64,000 bases of DNA. Origin: Odobenus rosmarus divergens (lineage: Eukaryota > Chordata > Mammalia > Carnivora > Odobenidae). The DNA lies in the NCBI RefSeq assembly GCF_000321225.1, contig NW_004450477.1, forward strand, positions 1,619,864 through 1,683,863, read 5' to 3'. Positions 12,070 through 22,894 of the stretch are shown here, piece by piece. The notes under the pieces are model-generated. The model was not told the DNA's origin, searched no databases, and saw nothing but the letters and a program-made list of their open reading frames with translations. The position numbers and the translations under genes are program-made. How positions within the stretch are numbered: position 1 is the first letter of the stretch; every line of letters begins with the position of its first letter.

Positions 12070-12575
12070 TTATTTTTTTATTATTTTATTAAGTTTTTAG
12101 TTTAATTGCAGTATAGTTAACATAAAGTGTAATATTAGTTTCAGGTGTACAATATCATGATTCGACGCTTTCACACAACACCTGGTGCTCATCACAACAA
12201 GAGCCCTCCTTAATTCCCATCACCTATTTCACCCACCCCCCACCCACCTCCCCTCTGGTAACCATCAGTTTGTTCTCTGTTATTAAGAGTTTGTTTCTTG
12301 GTTTGTGTGTCTCTCTATCTTTTTCCCTTGGCTCGTTTGTTTTGTTTCTTAAATTTCACATATGCGTGAAATTATATGGTACTTGTCTTTCTCTGATTGA
12401 CTTATTTACCTTAGCATTATACTCTCTACCTCCAGCCATGTTTTTGCAAATTAGCAAGATTTCATTCTTTTTTTTAAAGGCTAAATAACATTCCATTATA
12501 TATATAGATATATATAAAACATTCCGTTATATATATTATATTATATAGTGTCTATATATATATATATATCTTCTT
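12070..12575 (-). mobile_element. L1 LINE 3' part, left piece
   Basis: Antisense L1 3' UTR and ORF2 end: TTTAATTGCAGTATAGTTAA, CTCTCTGATTGACTT-type text and CATTCCATTATATATATA. The right part is AT-rich and locally duplicated (CATTCCATTATATAT then CATTCCGTTATATAT). A SINE at 12576-12782 interrupts the element. Confidence 0.9.
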
Positions 12576-12782
12576 GGGGCGCCTGTGTGGCTCTGTCATT
12601 ATGCGTCTGCCTTCGGCTCAGGTCATGATCCCAGGGTCCTGGGATCAAGTCCCACATCCAGCTCCCTGCTCCGCAGGAGGCCTGCTTCTCCCTCTGCCAC
12701 TCCTCCTGCTTGTGTTCCCTCTCTTGCTGTGTCTCTCTCTGTAAAGAAATAAAATAAATAAATAAATAAAATCTTTAAAAAA
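12576..12782 (+). mobile_element. Can-SINE nested in L1
   Basis: It begins GGGGCGCCTGTGTGGCTCTG and has a head mutated in the A-box, then GGGATCAAGTCCC and a long ATAAATAAATAAATAAAATC tail. Flanking TATATATATATATCTTCTT and TATATATACCATATCTTCTT form a slipped target duplication in the L1. Confidence 0.95.
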
Positions 12783-13275
12783 TATATATACCATATCTTC
12801 TTTATCCACTCATCTATCGATGGACACTTGGGTTGCTTCCATATCTTGGCTATTGTAGATAATGCTGCAATAAACATAAGGGTGCATGTATCCCTTTGAA
12901 TTAGTGTTTTTGTATTTTGGGGAAAGATACCCAGTAGTGTGATTACTGGATCATGGGGTAGCTCTATTTTTAACTTTTTGAGGAAACTCCATTCTGTTTT
13001 CCACAGTGGCTGTACCAGTTTGCATTCCCACCAACAGTGGACAAAGGTTCCTTTTTCTCTACATCTTCGCCAACACTTATTGTTTCTTGTTTTTTTTATT
13101 TTAGCCATTCTGACGGGTGTGAGGTGATACCTCACGGTAGTTTTGATTTGCATTTCTCTGGTGATGAGTGATATTGAACATCTTTTCATGTGTCTGTTTG
13201 CTATCTCGATGTCTTCTTTGGATAAATGCATTCATGTCTTCTGCCCATTTTTAATTAGATTATTTGTTATTTTGT
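12783..13275 (-). mobile_element. L1 LINE 3' part, right piece
   Basis: Continuation of the same L1 beyond the SINE, with antisense ORF2 text such as CTTTATCCACTCATCTATCG and TTGCATTCCCACCAACAGTG. The 5' truncation is at about 13275. Confidence 0.92.
12785..13231 (-). pseudogene. L1 ORF2 C-terminal remnant fused in frame to a SINE
   Basis: A minus-strand open frame of 202 codons starts in ORF2 ([18 protein letters not shown], later [20 protein letters not shown]) and runs on through the SINE to 12623. The ORF2 part is the C-terminal region. The reverse transcriptase and endonuclease are absent, so the protein cannot act. The SINE-derived tail is non-biological. It is unusual only in having kept about 150 ORF2 codons without a stop, which suggests a fairly young L1. 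Confidence 0.88.
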
Positions 13276-13894
13276 TACTGACACAAATTTGTACTCTGGT
13301 AGTTTCAGAGCTCTTTAATTACTTACATTCACCACAAAGATGAAATTTATATAATTATATTGTTCTTAATAGACCCCTGAGGGCTACTGAAAAAAAATAT
13401 ATATGATCCAATCACTTGTGCTGAAAGCACTTTTGGAAAAGAGTTCCAGATATTCACTAAACTTAAACAGAAATCCAGATTCTGGCTTGCTTTCTTTTCT
13501 TCTTCTTTTTGTTTACTGTTTGCTTCAAAACATGTGTGGTCCCTTTAAAAATGTTATCACACAGAGACTCATGAAAAAATTGATATACGAAATATCTGGA
13601 CAATGCAGTCCATGCTCCCCCTTTGAAGAGTAGGGAGAGGAGGTATACCGTTTACATAAAGTCCTCATTTCCCAACCGTAGTCTACAACCCAAATTGGAG
13701 TTGTGGGTAGCAAAGGATTCTGGGAAAAAGGTGTGCCCTCCAGCCTCCTGACCAATCATGGTAGACCAAGGAGGAAAAGAGTTTCTGATGGAAAAGTGCT
13801 CAGAGGAATGAGCCCTGCACTAGCCCCACTTGTCCCCTTAACCTCAGAAACAGTGAAAAGAGTAGAGGACCACATCCCTGTTCATGAGAAGACT
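13276..13894. other. Non-coding sequence, nothing recognised
   Basis: Unique sequence with several 60-76 codon chance frames on both strands. No repeat or gene is identified. Confidence 0.4.
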
Positions 13895-14140
13895 GTGTGC
13901 TGGACAGGTTAAGTACAGGGCTTTGGGGTCACCTAATAACTGTGTAACATTGTGACATGGGCAATTGACTTAACCTCTCTGTACCTTAGTTTCCTCATCG
14001 GTAAAATGGAGATAATAGAATAATTCTCAAAAGGATGCTGAGAGGAATTAATAAGGTAAAATGTGTACGGAGTTAGCAGCGTACCTGGCACACAGCAAGG
14101 GCTCAATAATGCCTGTTACTACTAATATTACCAAATGGAG
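13895..14140 (+). mobile_element. MIR SINE
   Basis: The conserved MIR core is easy to read: CTGTACCTTAGTTTCCTCAT, GGTAAAATGGAGATAATAGA and GTACCTGGCACACAGCAAGG followed by GCTCAATAATG. Nearly full length. Confidence 0.88.
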
Positions 14141-14234
14141 CAATAAAAATGTGGTTTTTATTTCCCTCAGACTTTAAAGTCACAGAGCTTTAATGCTGCT
14201 CAAGTTGACATTACAGTAAGAAACATTGGGAAAG

Positions 14235-14442
14235 GGATGCACGGGTGGCTCAGTGGGTTAAGCATCTGCCTTTGGCTCGGGTCATGATTCCAGGGTCCTG
14301 GGATTGAGGCCGCATCAGACTCCCTGCTCAGCTGGGAGCCTGCTTCTCCCTCTCTCTCTCTGCCTCTTCCCCTGCTTGTGCTCTCTCTCTCTCTCTCTCT
14401 GACAAATAAATAGATAAATAAAATCTTTAAAAAAAGAAATAA
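14235..14442 (+). mobile_element. Can-SINE, plus strand
   Basis: Degraded head (GGATGCACGGGTGGCTCAGT), extended CT microsatellite in the middle (about 14376-14400) and an A-rich tail. The flanks AAGAAACATTGGGAAAG and AAGAAAATTTGGGAAGC form an imperfect target duplication. Confidence 0.94.
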
Positions 14443-14459
14443 AAGAAAATTTGGGAAGC

Positions 14460-15255
14460 TATTTCCTGAGATAACCCTTTCACTTGAAAGGACCCATCAA
14501 TGGCCCTGAATTTAACCTGTTGCAATAAAAATTATGTCAAAGTTTCAATGGATTCAATTATCCGAAGGCTCTAACTTACAAAGAAAACGTTCAGTTGCAT
14601 TATTTATTTCTTTCTGATTAAATAGTAAATAATCCTAATGTAAACTATTGATCCCTAGAGAAGCACCAATGAGCACTTTTGTTTTGCTATTAGGTTTTAA
14701 GCTTCTACAGCATTGCCTTTAAGTTACATAAAGAGGTCTAATGTCTCCTGATGATGAAAAAATTAGCTCCTTGGACCCTTGCTAGGATCCCTAGGCCATT
14801 TCTGCCCTGTCCCCAGTGGTTTGAAATAGAATTTTCTAGGCATTTTCCTTGAAAATAAATCCTTTTGATGCTCTTGTGTCACTTTCCCCCTTGGGTCACA
14901 TCTGAGTATCCACGCCAAAGACATCCGATTAAAACTTGCTTTGAAGATGAAGCCTAGAAATTTTAAATACATTTTCAGAGTTATTCTCAAGATATAAGAA
15001 TCTTTTGTTTTTACCGTAAATAAATTTTTCTGGTTTCTTATTTAGCAGTTCTCTCTTGATCATAAGAAACAAAAAAAATCTCAAACAATTTTAATCATTT
15101 ATTTACTCATTTGTTCATTTATCTATTCAACCATTCATCATACATTTATTGATGTTACAGACAATGTATAAGCTTTGGGAATATAAAATTGTACAGGAAC
15201 CAGCCCTTGTAATATATGTGATGATCCGGATACAACAAATAATTACAGTATCATG
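14460..15255. other. Non-coding AT-rich sequence
   Basis: Unique sequence with TTTATT clusters near 15100. Nothing recognisable as a gene or element. Confidence 0.4.
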
Positions 15256-15268
15256 TTATGAGTTCTTT

Positions 15269-15495
15269 CTTTCTTTCTTTCTTCTTTCTTTCTTCCTTTT
15301 ATTTATTTGAGAGAGAGAGTGAGGGTACTGGAGTGTGAGCAGGGGGAGGAGCAGAGGGAGAGGAGAAGCAGACTCCCTGCTGAATGAGCAGAGCCCAGTG
15401 GGATGGGGGGTGTCTCTATCCCACCACCCTGAGATGGTGACCTGAGCCCAAAGCAAGGGTCAGACACTTAACCGACTAAGCTACCTAGGTGCCCT
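15269..15495 (-). mobile_element. Can-SINE, minus strand, with expanded tail
   Basis: The reversed tail has grown into a TTTC microsatellite (about 15265-15297). The head end reads CTACCTAGGTGCCC. Flanks TTATGAGTTCTTT (15256-15268) and TTATAAGTTCTTT (15496-15508) are the target duplication. Confidence 0.95.
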
Positions 15496-15659
15496 TTATA
15501 AGTTCTTTAATAAGGATATGTACCAAGTGGTAAGGAAGCTCAGAAGAAGGAGTGATGATTTTTTTCTGGAGGAGTTGGGAAGGGGTATCAAAAAGTAGTG
15601 AAATGAGGTGAGTATTTACAATGAGTAGAAGTCAGATAAGTAGAAATTAGGGAGAAAAT

Positions 15660-15790
15660 CGCAAATTAGAAATGAAATAATTACATGAGTTAACATCTAG
15701 AAAGGATTTAGACCACTGACTGGTACACAGTAAGTGCCATAGAAATGTTAGCTGATACTAAGTATTACCATCCCCACCACCATCATCTAG
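15660..15790 (+). mobile_element. MIR SINE fragment
   Basis: AATTACATGAGTTAACATCT, GACTGGTACACAGTAAGTGC and GAAATGTTAGCTGATACTA follow the 3' end of MIR. Confidence 0.65.
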
Positions 15791-18700
15791 GCAATAGGGG
15801 TCATCGGAGTGCTTTTCACTTACGTTAGCTGGTGACTACCTCTGCGGACGCCATGTTGCCCTCAACAGGATCATTTGAAGTTTCAAAGGTCATATTTAAT
15901 AAATATGACCTACTGCAGTCTAGCACGCTTTCTTTGTCCAGCTAAAACATTGGGCCATAAGTAAACATTTTGTAGTAAGGGAAAAGTTTATTTAGAAGAG
16001 ATCGAGATGGAAACCCTGTGTTTAAGGTAAAAGAGAAAGAACTGAAGAATGGAGGTGAACAAAGTCAACGTGCCCACATCGATTCTACTTCGACTCACAA
16101 CTCATTGACCATAACTAGTCTTAAGACCTCATTTAACTAGTAAGAGGTATTAGGGAATTCGTGGGAATACATGGGTATTTAGAGAGCAGCAACTCTGCAC
16201 AATGACCCAGCTATATTATAATTATTTATTTATTTTTTATTTTTAAACTTTTTTTGCAGAAGTGGAGATTGGGGAGAATGTTGCTGTTTTTTCCCTTATA
16301 AATGATTTCTATTAGAATTGCTCTTCTCAGTAAGCTGAAAAGTCATTGATTTTTTTTTTAATCATGCTCCCTAAAACTTAGTACTTAGGTGCTGAATAAA
16401 TACACCAATGTATGGATGGACCCGCTAGATAGAGCCGGTACACATTACTCATGTTGTTGCAAGACAACCCAGAAGTCTGCTACCAGAACTTTATTTTGGT
16501 GATGAAATTGATTTCATTATTAGATAGGTAAGTAAATTCATTTTATTATTTGGGGAATTACCTGAGGGAACAGTAATCAAATTGACTCAATTCTTTCATT
16601 CTTTACAAAACGAGTCAGTACTACATGTCTCTAGACTGTGCATTAAACTACCTAACAACATCACTTACCATTTTATCTACACAAGTGTTTCCTTTTGTCT
16701 TTCGCTGTGTCTCATTGAAAGTCTTATTTTTGCCCTAAGAGATGTTTCATAAGGAAAAAAGAAATAAAGCTTACATTATTTCTTTATATATTATTACCTT
16801 GATTTATTGCCCCCTGCTTCTGTAAAATTTGAATTCACCTTAAAGGAAAATATTTAACTCAGCTATTCTTAAGACAAAAATAACACTCTTACAGTTTAAA
16901 TATTTTCTTTGTCAAAATATTCTTCAAATATTTTTTGTTGTTGTTTGATTATTTCTCTGCTGAAGAGAAACTTAAGAAAGCCCTTCTCCATGTCTTCACC
17001 TTCTCCATTTTGCTGATCTTGGGATTCATGTCATTGCATATGAACATGCCTTTACAATCTTTACCCAACATCTTAGTTGACAAAGAAAAACAATCCTTCC
17101 CTTAGTTCTAACAAAGATGTAAAGCCTGCCCAAGCATGAGTCCTAGTATATAGTATTTATTCAAATATGTCTAAGTTCTAATTCTTCAGACTCTCCAGTA
17201 ATGATACCCAATCAGAGATTCTGAAAACTCCTGATTGATGTAAACGAAGTACATTCCATTATTCTTATCCATAATTTATCAAATTATATGCCCAGATGGG
17301 TCACCATCACCTCCATAAAAATGACAAGTGATTTAAAGTCCTAATGGAAATAGATGTATTGATTTCTAAATTCCATCAAAGCATTTCTCTTAGAAACATA
17401 ATCAATAGTGCTTTCAATGAACAGCTCACTTCAATAAAATCTGTATGTTGCAATTAATTCAGGCCTTGAATTCCACTTCCCAACAGTAATAACGAAATCT
17501 GGATAGTTCCTGATGTCTGGATGTTATACCTAGCCAGGGTCCTGTAGGACAGCAGGCTTCAGACATGCTATCAGAACAGACTGGTGTAGAATGATCAAGC
17601 ATGAGGCATGCTACAGTATATTCATGGCAAAAAATAAAGTATCAACATTTTAAAATTATTTTCTGTTCTTAGATATGATACATAGTAAACTCAAGCATGT
17701 CCTATGTCTTTCTTATTCATTTACTTTGGGTATGCAAGAACTGTGTCTAACCACAGCCTATCCTGAATAGCAATCCAGTTTGCCACGATGCCAGTAAATA
17801 TTAATAATTGAGGCAATTAGTCGTGTGAAAAAATACTGAGAATTTCTCTAATATCTGGGCATTTCCATGGGAATCTATCACACATGTGAATGTCATGGAC
17901 ATCACAACAGAGAAATGGTTTGGCATCATTGCTCCCGGTAAGCCTTGGCGAATATTCCTGAAACTCCTTTTCGGCTACATTTGGTCTAAAGCAAATAGAG
18001 TTTTTCTCTTGGCTGTAATTCTGTGGTATGAACTTTCCATATTCGGCCACTTAATAATTCACGTCTAAAACACCAAGTTAATAACTTGGTAGCTTTTCTC
18101 TCTTCTGTACTGAAACCATTTTTGTAAAATAATTTCTTTTACTAACAGTACATCCCATTCAGCTGCTTGAAACCAAGCAATTCAATGCCCTCCCCCAACA
18201 ACTCAAACATCTGCATGCACTTCAAATAGCAAACAGAAAAAGAGATGGGATTTCAGTTCAAATAGATCAATGGAATGACTTCAAGCAGTATTATCCCAAA
18301 TGCTCATTTATGCCTGTTACATCATCAAACTGAAACCAGAGAGGCATTGTGAAAATATACGGACATAAATACCACATTTCTTATGAAGTATAACACTCAT
18401 ATGCAGAGATTCTATGAATTCAGAATTCCTCTAAAAACAAACAAAAAAACTCATGATGGTATTCCTTAAACCAATAATAAACTCTGGCATCTACTATTGT
18501 GCAAGATCCCTTAGCAAGCTCCTGTTACTGGCAAATGTAGTTTGACCATATATTTAAAATACTGTTCTCCATTTGTTCACAGCAACACGCATCCAGGCCA
18601 CAAGTCAGAGAAAATGGCTAATTTAATGTGAAATACATGACCATGTAACTCATATGCATTTCTCTAAAGAGCCCCAAATCGCTTCCAAACAATGAGTCTA

Positions 18701-19131
18701 TGTGGAAAAAACAACAACACACATTTAGGCAACTTAAACTGTCTTAAGGCAAAAAAAGTCTCTAGTTACACATATTCTCTAGATGGTGTTTAAATAAAAG
18801 TTGAAGAATAAAAAGAATTCCCAACACATCTGAAACCACTTATATCTCCTATTTCATAAACGAAAGACAGATAAACCAATGTCAAATTTATTTGAATTGA
18901 AATAAAGAACACTCCCAAGAGTATTCATCCAGAGTGAATATTTATAGAAAAGTTCTCTTCCTCAAAAAAATATATGTGTTTATAATGTCAAGCGTTGCCA
19001 GAATCCTTAAGTTTAAGGCTATCACATGAAAGTTTTCTAACAACTTTGCTTGGGAGAATACTGGCTTATAAAAAATGCCCAAGGATTAGGGAAAAAAAAC
19101 ACACACACACTTTGGAAAAGCTAATAAATAA
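15791..19131. other. 3.3-kb repeat-free AT-rich block
   Basis: I could not recognise any SINE, LINE, LTR or DNA transposon here, although the window averages about one element per kilobase. The centre (about 17.8-18.6 kb) has a more complex, less AT-biased composition with scattered CpG (for example TTCGGCTACATTTGG and TTCGGCCACTTAATAATTCA). A 77-codon minus-strand frame at 17817-18050 has no recognisable domain and no splice context, so I do not call it a gene. The absence of insertions suggests a conserved non-coding block such as an enhancer, but this is inference. Confidence 0.4.
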
Positions 19132-19145
19132 GAATGTTAAAAATT

Positions 19146-19357
19146 GGGGCGCCTGGGTGGCTCAGTTGGTTAAGCAACTGCCTTTGGCTCAGGTCATGAT
19201 CCCAGGGTCCTGGGATCGAGCCCCGCATCAGGCTCCCTGCTCGGCGGGAAGCCTGCTTCCCCCTCTCCCACTCCCCCTGCTTGTGTTCACTCTCTTGCTG
19301 TCTCTCTTTCTCCCTGTTTATTAAATAGATAAATAAAATCTTTAAAAAAAAAAAAAT
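19146..19357 (+). mobile_element. Can-SINE, near-consensus
   Basis: Close to the arctoid consensus throughout: GGGGCGCCTGGGTGGCTCAG, GGGATCGAGCCCCGCATC, a CT-rich middle and an A13 tail. An exact 14-base duplication GAATGTTAAAAATT flanks it (19132-19145 and 19358-19371). The exact duplication indicates a relatively recent insertion. Confidence 0.98.
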
Positions 19358-19371
19358 GAATGTTAAAAATT

Positions 19372-19769
19372 CACCCCAAATCCTTTCCCTCTGACAAAAT
19401 ATCTTCTTCAGTGATCTTTGTGAGATTTCTAAAATACTTTAATAATAGATAGATGTCTCCTTTTTTCTGCCTAACACATTCATAAATTACAACTTCCTAT
19501 GTTTTATGACCACTCAAAATTTAAATAGATTCTAATTATAATCAAAAGTGGGGGGATGTGTAATAATTTAAGGGAATGAATAACAAATTCAACTCCTAGA
19601 AATATTGATACTACAATTTTACTGACAATTATGCTAGTATGACATAAAACTTTACACAGAGGACAAATACAAAAGCAATCATCCCAACTGCTGGTCTTAA
19701 AAATGCAAGGCAACATAGAATAGAATAAATATTTTGGTATTGGTTTTGGCAAGGAATTTAATGTAGTTT
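19372..19769. other. Non-coding sequence, nothing recognised
   Basis: AT-rich unique sequence between a SINE and an L2 tail. The 112-codon minus-strand frame at 19504-19842 has no domain and ends in the L2, so it is taken as chance. Confidence 0.4.
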
Positions 19770-20090
19770 GTGTCTCAGGGCCTTTGCACCACCTGGAATT
19801 ACCCTCCCAGCCAGCTATTCCTAGCCAGGTTGCCTTAGCCAAGCTCTTTTATTCCTGAAGCATCCAGGATTGGGTGTGAAGCTTCCTGAAGGTTCCCAGG
19901 CCCTCTCTGCTTATCCCACCACAGTACTCATCACACCGAACCACAATTTCCTCTTCACTTGTTAATACATTCCCCTGGCTGAAAGATTCTTCATGGTGGT
20001 GGCCTTGTTTCATTTATCATGTTATTTCATGTTCCTATCACCTAAGAGATGCTCAGTAAATAATTGTCAATTACTGCTAAATGGATGAGC
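19770..20090 (+). mobile_element. L2 LINE, 3' end
   Basis: GTCTCAGGGCCTTTGCACCA near the start and AGAGATGCTCAGTAAATAAT at the end are classic L2 3' sequence, with a coding remnant replaced by the usual spacing. Confidence 0.75.
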
Positions 20091-20611
20091 CCCAAAATAC
20101 AAAATAAGGAATGGTACTTGAAAATCACAAAAACAATGTTTCAGTATCAACAACACATACTCTTCACCTAAAAATGATACGTCTGCCACCACACATCCAA
20201 TTTAGATGCTTGGCTAAGGGCTTGGGGGAAACATGACTTTGAGAATATTTTGCCTTTTTAAACAAGCTATATAATAGTTCCCATGAAACCTGCTTATAAA
20301 CCCCCTTTTCTATGTTGGCTTAGTTGAAAATAGTCATAAACTCAAGTTATGGTGCCTGTTTTTCCACTGTAAATACCATTTTGTTTTTCAGCCTGAGTTC
20401 CTTTCAGTGGCTATTCTAAAACGCCATCATTCTTCTTGAGTCCTCTACTAAACCCTACATCATCTTTAGTAGATGACCCCAACTCCTGGGATATTCCCTT
20501 CTTCCACTCTGCCTATCCCAATCCTCCCCTCAAATTTTCTTCATCTGATTACTCCCTTATCTCTTTTCCTCCAGTCTGAGATGGAAAGGCATCCCACCTC
20601 CTGTATTTGCC
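20091..20611. other. Non-coding sequence, nothing recognised
   Basis: Unique spacer between L2 and L1 sequence. No gene is seen. Confidence 0.4.
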
Positions 20612-22642
20612 TCAGGATATGAGGTTGATATACAAAAATCAATTGCTTTCCTATATACCAGCAATGAATAAGTAGGATTTGAAATCAATAACAAGTTACC
20701 ATTTATATTAGCACCCCCAAAATGAAATACTTAGGTATAAATCTACCAACACATATACAAGATCTGTATGAGGAAAATTACAAAACTCTGATGAACAAAG
20801 TCAAAGAAGAACTAAATAGATAGATATTCCAAGTTCATGGACAGGAAGGCTAAATATCGTCAAGCTGTGAGTGCTTCCCAACTCGATGTAGAGATTCAGT
20901 GCAACCCCAATCAAAATCCCAGCCAGTTATTTTGTGGATACTGACAAAGTGATTCTAAAGTTTATATGGAGAAGCAAAAGACTCAGAATAGACAACACAA
21001 CATTGAAGGACAAGAACAAAGTTGGAGTTTGTTCCCTGACTTTAAGACTTACTATGAAGCTACAATAATCAAGACAGTGTGGTATTGGTGAAAGAATAGG
21101 CAAATAGATGAATGGAACAGAATTGAGAGCCCAGAAATAGGACCACATAGAGTCAACAGATCATGGACAAAGAAGCAAAGTCAATACAGTGGAGAACAGA
21201 TAGTCTTCAACAAATGGGGCTAAAACAACTGGACACCCACACAAAAAAAGAAGGAGAAGGAAAAGAAAATAATCTAGACACAGTCCTTACATTCCTCACA
21301 ATAATTAACTCAAAATACATTATAGACCTAAATGTAAAATACAAAGCCATGAAACTCCTAGAAAGATAATGCAGGAGAAAACCTTGATGACCTTGGGTAT
21401 GGTGATGACTTTTTAGATACGACACCAATGGCACAATCCATGAAAGAAATAACTGATAAGCTGGACTGCATTAAAATTAAAAACCTCTCCTCTGTGAAAG
21501 ACAATGTGAAGAGAATGACAAGACAAGCCAAGGCTGGGAAAAAAATATTTGCAAAAGACACATCTGTAAAGGACTGATATCCAAAATACTCTTAAACTCA
21601 ACAATAAGAAAACAAACAACTTAATTAAAACATGGGCCAAAGAACTTAACGGATACCTCACCCAAGAACATGCACAGATGGCAGATAACCATATGAAAAG
21701 AGGCTCTACATCATATATCATCAGAGAAACACAAATTAAAACAATGAGATACCTATTCAAATGGCCAAAATCTGGAACAGTGGTAATACCAAATCCTGGA
21801 GAGATTATAGTGCAACAGGAACTCTCATTTATTGCTGGTGGGAATGCAAAATAGTACAGCCACTCTGGAAGACAGTTTGGTGGTTTCTTACAAAACTAAA
21901 CATACTCTTAACATACAATCTAGCAACTGCGCTCCTTGGTATTTACTCAAAGAAGTTAAAAACTATGCCCACACAAAAACCTGCACAAAGATATTTATAG
22001 CAGCTTCATTTATACTTGCCAAAACTTGGAAGCAACCAAGATGTCTGTCAGTGAGTGAATGGATAAATAAACTGGTACATCCAGACAATGGACTATTATT
22101 TAACTCTTTAAAAAAAAGGGGGGGAGCTATCAAGCCATGGAAAGTTATGAAGGCAACTTAAAGGCATTTAAAAAAAATACTTAAATGCATATTGCCAAGT
22201 GAAAGAAGCCAATCTGAAAAGGCTACATAGTGTATGATTCCAATTATATGACATAATGGAAAAGCAAATCTCCGGAGACAGTGAAAAGATCAGTGGTCGA
22301 CCTAGGTTGAGTTGGGGGAGAGAGCAGAATAAAGAGGCAGAGCACAGATGATTCTTAGAGCAATGAAAATATTCTGTATGATACTCTAATGATGTATGCA
22401 TGTCATTATACATTTGTCGAAACCCACAGAATGTATAACACCAAGAGCAAACCCTAACGTAAGCTAAGGACTTCAGGTGATTATGATATGTCAGTGTAGT
22501 TTGATCAATTGTAATAAATGTCCCACTCTGGTGGGGGATGTTGATAAACAGGGCAGCTATGCATATGTGGGGGTATATGGGAAATCTCTTTACATTCTAC
22601 TTAATTTTGCTATGAATCTGAAACTGCTCTAAAAAAAAAAAA
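20612..22642 (+). mobile_element. Older L1 LINE, 3' 2 kb
   Basis: Begins in ORF2 (TTGCTTTCCTATATACCAGC), passes CAGTGCAACCCCAATCAAAA and TTTATATGGAGAAGCAAAAG, and ends with a 3' UTR containing CCACTCTGGTGGGGGATG and an A12 tail at about 22631-22642. The text fits an L1MA/L1MB-age subfamily. Frames are broken throughout. Confidence 0.92.
21761..22000 (+). pseudogene. L1 ORF2 C-terminal remnant
   Basis: The 79-residue frame contains [19 protein letters not shown] and [11 protein letters not shown], the C-terminal part of ORF2. The continuation sits in another frame (up to 22161), so the gene is frameshifted. The reverse-transcriptase region upstream (20.6-21.7 kb) survives only as a degraded DNA match with stops in all frames. 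Confidence 0.88.
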
Positions 22643-22671
22643 CATCTATTTTTTTAAAGGGAGGGGGAGGT

Positions 22672-22882
22672 GTGCCTGGGTGGCTCAGTCGGTTAACCCT
22701 CCGACTCTTGATTTCAGCTCATGATCTCAAGGTCCTGAAATCAGGGTCATGATCTCAGGGTTGTGAGATGGAGCCCCAAATCGGGCTCCCCACTGGATGT
22801 GAAGACTGCCTGAGATTCTCTCTCACCCTCTCCCTCTGTCCCCCACCCCTGCTTGTGCTCTTTCTCTCTCTATAAATAAATA
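22672..22882 (+). mobile_element. Can-SINE of an older subtype with internal duplication
   Basis: Head GTGCCTGGGTGGCTCAGTCG, then the alternative body GACTCTTGATTTCAGCTCAT and GAGATTCTCTCTC. The phrase TCATGATCTCA occurs twice about 32 bp apart, so a stretch of the SINE body is duplicated. Flanks AAAGGGAGGGGGAGG and AAAGGAGGGGGA are likely target copies. It landed just beyond the tail of the L1. Confidence 0.93.
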
Positions 22883-22894
22883 AAGGAGGGGGAC

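Noticed and set aside
17817..18050. 77-codon minus-strand frame with a protein-like composition in the repeat-free block
   Set aside because: Short, no recognisable family and no convincing splice sites. Conserved non-coding DNA is the simpler reading.
19146..19230. tRNA-like sequence with A and B boxes, here and at every Can-SINE head
   Set aside because: These are the tRNA-derived heads of SINEs, not tRNA genes. They lack a proper anticodon arm and acceptor pairing and are followed by the SINE body.
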